DNA from: Azospirillum sp. 51_20
GTDB lineage: Bacteria > Pseudomonadota > Alphaproteobacteria > RF32 > CAG-239
Length of the DNA: 64,000 bases
Direction of reading: 5' to 3'
Assembly: GCA_001917175.1 (NCBI GenBank)
Contig: MNTV01000019.1
Coordinates: forward strand, 41,584-105,583
Shown in pieces: positions 59,431 to 64,000 of this stretch; the stretch's first letter is position 1, and each line of letters begins with the position of its first letter. The notes below the pieces were generated by a model, which made no database searches, was not told where the DNA came from, and was given only the letters and a program-made list of their open reading frames with translations. The translations under genes were made by a program, and so were the position numbers.

Positions 59431-62400
59431 TTAATTCAGCTTGTCCAAGGCCCGGGCGATAACATAGTAGATTTTGCCGATGTCCGCACCGGAAATAACC
59501 GACAGCAGAATGCCCGACTTTTCGCAGCCGCGGGCGCGGTTGATCAGTTCCTCGAACTCGCCCATATAGGCATTGACCATCTTGCGGAATTCCGGATTTT
59601 TCTCAAATTCCTCCTTGATCGCCACCACCTGTTTGCGGCTCATGGTGCGCGACAGATAACGGACGAAGACGTCGGTGTCGCCTTCATAATATTTCTGCCA
59701 AAGTTTATCCTGGCTTTCGGGGTTGAAGATCATGTTGATGTCAACCGCCAGCGTTTCCAGTTTTTCGATAATGGAAGTCGCATTCTTGAGGAAGTTTTCA
59801 ACCTTCATTTCGCGGTAGCGCTTCTCAATGTCCGCCAGTTCGCTGCCGGCCTGCTTGGCACCGATGTCAAGCAGTTCGATCTGCTTTTTGATCACGCCGT
59901 TAAAGTTACTGGTGCTGTCGACAATCGCGTTGCTCTTGGCGGTAAATTCCTCCAGACTGCCGCTGAAACTGCCCATCACTTCGCTGACTTTGGTCAGCGT
60001 TTCGTCGGCGGTTGCCCGCAGATTGTCCGACTGCTCTTTAAAGGCTTCGTGCGAAGCCCGTACCTCGCCGGCAACGCGCTCGGCATCGGTCATCACTTCG
60101 GCAACCGCAGAGCGCAGTTTTTCGCCGGAAGCGGCAAAATGCTCCGCACTGCTGCCGGTGGTTTCCTCCAGCTGTCTGCCCAGCTGCTGAAGCCCCTCGC
60201 CGAGTTCGCGAATCCGGTCATGGGCAACGTTGGCTTTTTCAATCAACTGCTCGGAAGCGTTGTTCATCAGGTTGTTGAAATAATCCGTCAGCGCTTTGGT
60301 GTCTTCGGCAATCTGCGTCATCTTGTCGTTTTGCGCGGCAATCAGTCCGGCCGCTTCGTTCAGCGCACGGTTGCTTTCTTCGGTAACCGCGCCGAAACCG
60401 TTCAGGCAGCGGTGGTAGTCTTCCGTCACCTTGTTCATGTTGGCGGCGGCGTTGTCGGTCGCCTGGTTGAGATTGTCCGAACACAGAACCAGCGCCTGAT
60501 TGACCTGCTCTATGCCGGCAATGGAATTCTGAGTGGTCTGTCCCATGGTGCTGCCGATTTGCAGCAGGTGATCCGCCAGCGCGGAAATTTCCGCCGACAT
60601 GGCCGCCGCATTTTCCTGCAGACCACCGGTATTTTTCTTGAACTGGTCGCTTAAACCCGTCATTTTGCGGGAAACTGCGTCGGAAACGTCCATCAAGCAT
60701 TTATATTGTTCATTTAATGCCGCCTCGCCGAGACGTGTCTGCGCGCTGACCAGATTGACGACGTCCATCAGGTCTTCGCGCTGACGGTTGAAGTTGTCAT
60801 TGATGGCAGTGCTCTGAACACGCATCTGTTCACCCAAAGCGGCAAAAATGCTGTCGGCTTTTGCGCTTTCCGCGTTGATCTGCTCAACCAGCCCGCCAAA
60901 ACGTTCATTGATTTCCGTTCCGCGGACGGCAATTTCTTCCGCCGAACGCCCGATTTTGTCCGCATAACCGTCCATCTGACCGGCCAGAACCGTAAACTCG
61001 GTGCCAAACTCATTATGAACGCCCTTAATCTTTTCGACGCTGCCGGCAACAAAGGATGCCGCGTTTTCGGCGGTTTCTTTCATCTGTTCAACGGCTCGGA
61101 CAAGTTCACCCGCACCGTCGTTCATGCGGCTGACAAGAGCTTCGGCAGCTTCGTCGGCACCGGTTTTGGCCTGCTCAACGATCTGGCCGATCCGGTCGGC
61201 ACCGTCGCTCATACCGGCAACTATCGCTTCCGCTCCGGCGCCCGCTTCGTTTTTAATCCGTTCAATAATCTGGCCGATCCTGTCGGCGCCGTCGTTCATG
61301 CCGGCCACCATCGCTTCGGCACCTGCGCCGGCTTCGTTTTTAATCCGTTCAATAATCTGTCCGAGTTCGCCGGCGCCGTTATTCATGCTGTCAACAATGG
61401 CCGCGGCCGCTTCGTCGGCGCCGCCTCTGGCACGGTCGACGGCTTCGCCGAACTGCTCCAGACCGGCGGCAATGCTTTCGGCAATCCGGTTCTGACGATC
61501 GGAAACTTCTGTCAGATCTTCGTCAAGTTTGCGTATCCTTTCGGCAATCGCCTGATCGATTTCGCTCAGTTTGTCAATGGCGACGTTAGACTTGTCCGCT
61601 ACGTCGGAACCGCGGCGTGCAACTTCGTCCTCAAGCGCGCTCATCTTGGCGAACACGCTGTCCGCGCTTTCGCCGACGGCCGCAATTTGCTCGCGGATGG
61701 AACGGCTGACGCCGGCCGTGTTTTCGGCCACCGAGTTAAACAGTTCCGACTGGCTTTCAAAAGTGGCGACGATTTCGGCAAACTGCCTGGAGAAACCGCC
61801 GGTCGCTTCGTTGACGGCATTTTCGTGCTTTTCCATAATCGCGGCAATTTGCGCCGTACGTTCGTCCACATCACCGATCAGGCTGCGCAGATGATCGCTT
61901 TGCGCGGCAACGGTGCTTTCCAGGCCGGAAACTTTTTGCGCCGCGGCATCCGCCGCTTCGTCCAGACGGCGAACTTCCGCTTCCAGACTGTCATTGATTT
62001 TACGCGTCTGCTCGGCGGCTTTGCCGGAAGCTTCAAGCGAAGCGGAAAGATTTTCTTTCAGCCTGTCGACGGCTTCGCCCGCCTCGCCGGCAATGCGGCC
62101 GGCCGCGGTCGAAAGCTCTTCGATCTGACGGTTGAGTTCGGATTTGATTTCTTCGATTTTGGCCAGCGAAGCATTGATGCTGCCGTGCTGTTCGGCCAGC
62201 GAACTTTCGGCCAGACGGCTCTGGGCAACCGCCATGTTGCCAGTTTCGTTCAGCCGTTCGGTCTGCGCGGCGATCGCGTCGTTGACTTCGTTTAAGTTTT
62301 GCATCATTTCGTCAATCGACTTTCTGATGCCGTCGATTCCCTCGGCAAATTTGCCGCCCACGATGTCAAGACCGCCGCCGATTTCGCCGCCGATCCCCTG

Positions 62401-63711
62401 CAGCTCCCTGAAACGTTCGGCAATATTGTCGCTGCCGGCGTTGATCTTATCACAGGCGCTGTCGGTAAAGGTGATCAGGTTTTCGGTTTTGACTTTTACC
62501 GTATCGACCACTTCTCGCAGATTTTCAACCGCTTTGGAGCTGCGCTCGTCAAGGTCGTCAAAACCGGAATTAAGCGAATCCTCGGCCGACCGCAGGCTTT
62601 CCGCCACCGTGTCGGCAATGTTTTTAAGTTCGTTCGCCTGAGAGGAAATATTGTCTTCCACCAGCGCCGTCTGGGCAATGATCTTTTCCGCCTCGTTAAC
62701 AAAGAGGTCGCTGTGTTCGGAAATTTTGCGGTAAACCTCCTGAATGCTGTTGTCCATGTTTTCCGCATATTCAACGGTTTTCTGCCCGCGGGTTTCGATC
62801 AGCTCGTCAATCTCGGCCGCCACCGAACGGAATGTTTCGCCCACCGCCCTGGTGCTTTCCACCGCCTGGTTGGTAATGTCTTCCAGATATTTGCCCTGCG
62901 CCTGAATCTTTTCGTAAACCAGATTGAAGTTTTCTTCCGAAACGCTGCCGTAGGATTTGATGTTTTCACTGGCTTCCATAATCTGGCGGGAGCTGCTTTC
63001 GGCCACCGATTGGATCACATCGGCGGAATTTTTGATTTCGTGCATGCCGGGCAGCAGGTTGTCGACAATGCCGTTGATATCTCCCTGCAAACGGGTGGCA
63101 ACACTTGAAAATTCGGCAATGCAGCTGCTTAAGTCTTTGGTGGTTTTAAACGCTTTGTCGGTCACGCCGTCAAAGCTCTTGGTCAGGGTTTTGACGCCGT
63201 TGGTCAATTCGACGATGCTTTTGGTCGAATAGTTGTCGAGCACCCGCACCAGACTGGCAAAGTCGTCCACCCGTTCATCCAGTTCCTTTTTGATCATGGA
63301 GGTCTGGCTCATGGCCAGTTTGGTCACTTCCTGCAATTCCGACACCTGTGAGCGAATCGCCTCCGACATTGCCTTGGCCGTGGCGGCGCCGCCTTCTTCC
63401 GGATAGACCAGCTGATTCATGTAAGCACGGAGAAACTTAGCTTCTTTTTTAAAGGCCGCGCTGCGATCCACATAAGCCATGCCGACCCAGATCAGCGCCA
63501 GCGGCAGAGTTGCCCCGGCCAGAAAACCGCCGAACTCGTCGGGCATCATCAGAAACAAATTCGACCAGCCGAAAAACTGGGTAATGTAAATCAGCACGAT
63601 CGCGAACCAGACAACGGTTACGACCAGCATCAGCCGGTACAGGTTGCTGCCGAGCCAGGAATTTTCGTTTTCTTCCAAAGAAGGATTTTCGGACTTGCTT
63701 TTATGAATCAT
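59431..63711 (-). CDS. Very large membrane-anchored coiled-coil protein
   Basis: 1426 residues. Two transmembrane helices at about 25-47 and 60-80 leave the body, ~1200 residues of Ala/Glu/Gln/Ser-rich helix, in the cytoplasm. Within it, four tandem ~29-31-residue repeats of (G)AGAEAMVAGMNDGADRIGQIIERIKNEA type occur (DNA 61120-61440). The last ~120 residues form a separate conserved-looking domain (MIFNPESQDKLW...GDTDVFVRYLSR...GKIYYVIARAL). The two-helix-plus-coiled-coil layout resembles alphaproteobacterial polarity factors such as TipN, and loosely methyl-accepting proteins, but has no HAMP or signalling domain. A scaffold role is inference. First gene of the dusB-trkA-hfq-hflX block. Confidence 0.8.
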   Translation of the reverse strand: MIHKSKSENPSLEENENSWLGSNLYRLMLVVTVVWFAIVLIYITQFFGWSNLFLMMPDEFGGFLAGATLPLALIWVGMAYVDRSAAFKKEAKFLRAYMNQLVYPEEGGAATAKAMSEAIRSQVSELQEVTKLAMSQTSMIKKELDERVDDFASLVRVLDNYSTKSIVELTNGVKTLTKSFDGVTDKAFKTTKDLSSCIAEFSSVATRLQGDINGIVDNLLPGMHEIKNSADVIQSVAESSSRQIMEASENIKSYGSVSEENFNLVYEKIQAQGKYLEDITNQAVESTRAVGETFRSVAAEIDELIETRGQKTVEYAENMDNSIQEVYRKISEHSDLFVNEAEKIIAQTALVEDNISSQANELKNIADTVAESLRSAEDSLNSGFDDLDERSSKAVENLREVVDTVKVKTENLITFTDSACDKINAGSDNIAERFRELQGIGGEIGGGLDIVGGKFAEGIDGIRKSIDEMMQNLNEVNDAIAAQTERLNETGNMAVAQSRLAESSLAEQHGSINASLAKIEEIKSELNRQIEELSTAAGRIAGEAGEAVDRLKENLSASLEASGKAAEQTRKINDSLEAEVRRLDEAADAAAQKVSGLESTVAAQSDHLRSLIGDVDERTAQIAAIMEKHENAVNEATGGFSRQFAEIVATFESQSELFNSVAENTAGVSRSIREQIAAVGESADSVFAKMSALEDEVARRGSDVADKSNVAIDKLSEIDQAIAERIRKLDEDLTEVSDRQNRIAESIAAGLEQFGEAVDRARGGADEAAAAIVDSMNNGAGELGQIIERIKNEAGAGAEAMVAGMNDGADRIGQIIERIKNEAGAGAEAIVAGMSDGADRIGQIVEQAKTGADEAAEALVSRMNDGAGELVRAVEQMKETAENAASFVAGSVEKIKGVHNEFGTEFTVLAGQMDGYADKIGRSAEEIAVRGTEINERFGGLVEQINAESAKADSIFAALGEQMRVQSTAINDNFNRQREDLMDVVNLVSAQTRLGEAALNEQYKCLMDVSDAVSRKMTGLSDQFKKNTGGLQENAAAMSAEISALADHLLQIGSTMGQTTQNSIAGIEQVNQALVLCSDNLNQATDNAAANMNKVTEDYHRCLNGFGAVTEESNRALNEAAGLIAAQNDKMTQIAEDTKALTDYFNNLMNNASEQLIEKANVAHDRIRELGEGLQQLGRQLEETTGSSAEHFAASGEKLRSAVAEVMTDAERVAGEVRASHEAFKEQSDNLRATADETLTKVSEVMGSFSGSLEEFTAKSNAIVDSTSNFNGVIKKQIELLDIGAKQAGSELADIEKRYREMKVENFLKNATSIIEKLETLAVDINMIFNPESQDKLWQKYYEGDTDVFVRYLSRTMSRKQVVAIKEEFEKNPEFRKMVNAYMGEFEELINRARGCEKSGILLSVISGADIGKIYYVIARALDKLN

Positions 63712-63786
63712 TTCAGACTTCCAGAATTATTAGAATTTGCACAAATCGGCTTTAGGTTACAGCATAATGCTTAATATTTCAATAAC

Positions 63787-63824
63787 AAAACCGGTCCAAA
63801 GAAAAGCCTCTCCGAACCGGTTTG
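63787..63824 (-). terminator. Terminator of the gene ending at 63841
   Basis: Stem AAACCGGT / ACCGGTTT, loop of about 20 nt, followed on the minus strand by TTTTGTTATT. Confidence 0.7.
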
Positions 63825-63840
63825 AACGTTTGCGTTTTAC

Positions 63841-64000
63841 TTATTCGATGCAACAGTCGACGGCTTTGCGGACAAAGGCCTTCATCTTGGCCAAAGCGCT
63901 TTCCGGTTCGGCCGGCGACGCCTCTTCCCCCTGCCCGGACGTGTTGTCCGGCGCCTCCGCGGCGGCTTTCGTCTCTGCTGCTGAAAGTTCCTCCGTCAGT
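63841..64000 (-). CDS. Hypothetical protein, C-terminal end only
   Basis: The visible 52 codons, upstream of TAA at 63841-63843, read ...TEELSAAETKAAAEAP...AKMKAFVRKAVDCCIE. They form an Ala/Glu-rich disordered stretch followed by a short amphipathic helix and a Cys-Cys pair two residues before the end. The 5' part lies beyond the right edge. No family can be named. Confidence 0.6.
   Translation of the reverse strand, partial: LTEELSAAETKAAAEAPDNTSGQGEEASPAEPESALAKMKAFVRKAVDCCIE

Overview
The window looks like chromosomal DNA of an anaerobic or microaerophilic alphaproteobacterium, possibly an uncultured gut-type lineage. The class is suggested by a ChpT-type histidine phosphotransferase, an LPS/outer-membrane/phospholipid block in alphaproteobacterial order (pyrH-frr-uppS-cdsA-rseP-bamA-lpxD-fabZ), a dusB-trkA-hfq-hflX block, and TrmFO. 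An anaerobic lifestyle is suggested by the [FeFe]-hydrogenase maturase HydG with a TM1266-type regulator and by a flavodoxin/ferredoxin fusion (EFR1-like). The prolyl-tRNA synthetase looks archaeal/eukaryotic-type. Most genes are compactly packed, with clear Shine-Dalgarno sites and many intrinsic terminators.

Positions 1-16.2 kb are accessory-like. They hold a methyltransferase cut by the window edge, a tandem pair of unknown paralogues, hydG with its regulator, a SIMPL protein, a permuted papain-like protein, TerC, SulP and several unknown cytoplasmic or membrane proteins. Three genes here are apparently broken by a single event each: a GNAT acetyltransferase by an in-frame TAA, an unknown gene by a -1 shift at A AAA AAG, and a Pmp-like autotransporter by a frameshift before its beta-barrel.

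From 16.2 to 25.4 kb lie a hairpin-rich leader upstream of the autotransporter and a tRNA-Ser(GCU). Next to the tRNA are two 207/206-bp tandem repeats that carry pieces of tRNA 3' end. Then come a PcfJ-like protein with a repeat-rich C-terminus, an ABC exporter pair, and unknown proteins including a HELGH metallopeptidase.

From 25.5 to 40.2 kb is mostly core genome: the pyrH-to-fabZ envelope operon on the minus strand, a peroxiredoxin-elbB pair, a squalene/phytoene-synthase relative with altered Asp motifs, trmFO, and an exported protein followed by chpT. A 1.3-kb stretch without a credible gene follows (40.2-41.6 kb). Next are EFR1, clpPX, a cold-shock protein, proS and plsY-dprA-topA. A 0.8-kb repeat- and hairpin-rich gap (51.9-52.7 kb) precedes murE, a hemolysin-III protein and a lipoprotein. 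The last block, read right to left, is a 1426-residue membrane-anchored coiled-coil protein, dusB, trkA, hfq and hflX.

Compared with typical alphaproteobacteria, several gene blocks are trimmed: there is no dxr between cdsA and rseP, no lpxA after fabZ, no rpsB-tsf before pyrH, and no ntrBC/ntrYX between dusB and trkA. All calls come from reading motifs and gene order; no database search was run.
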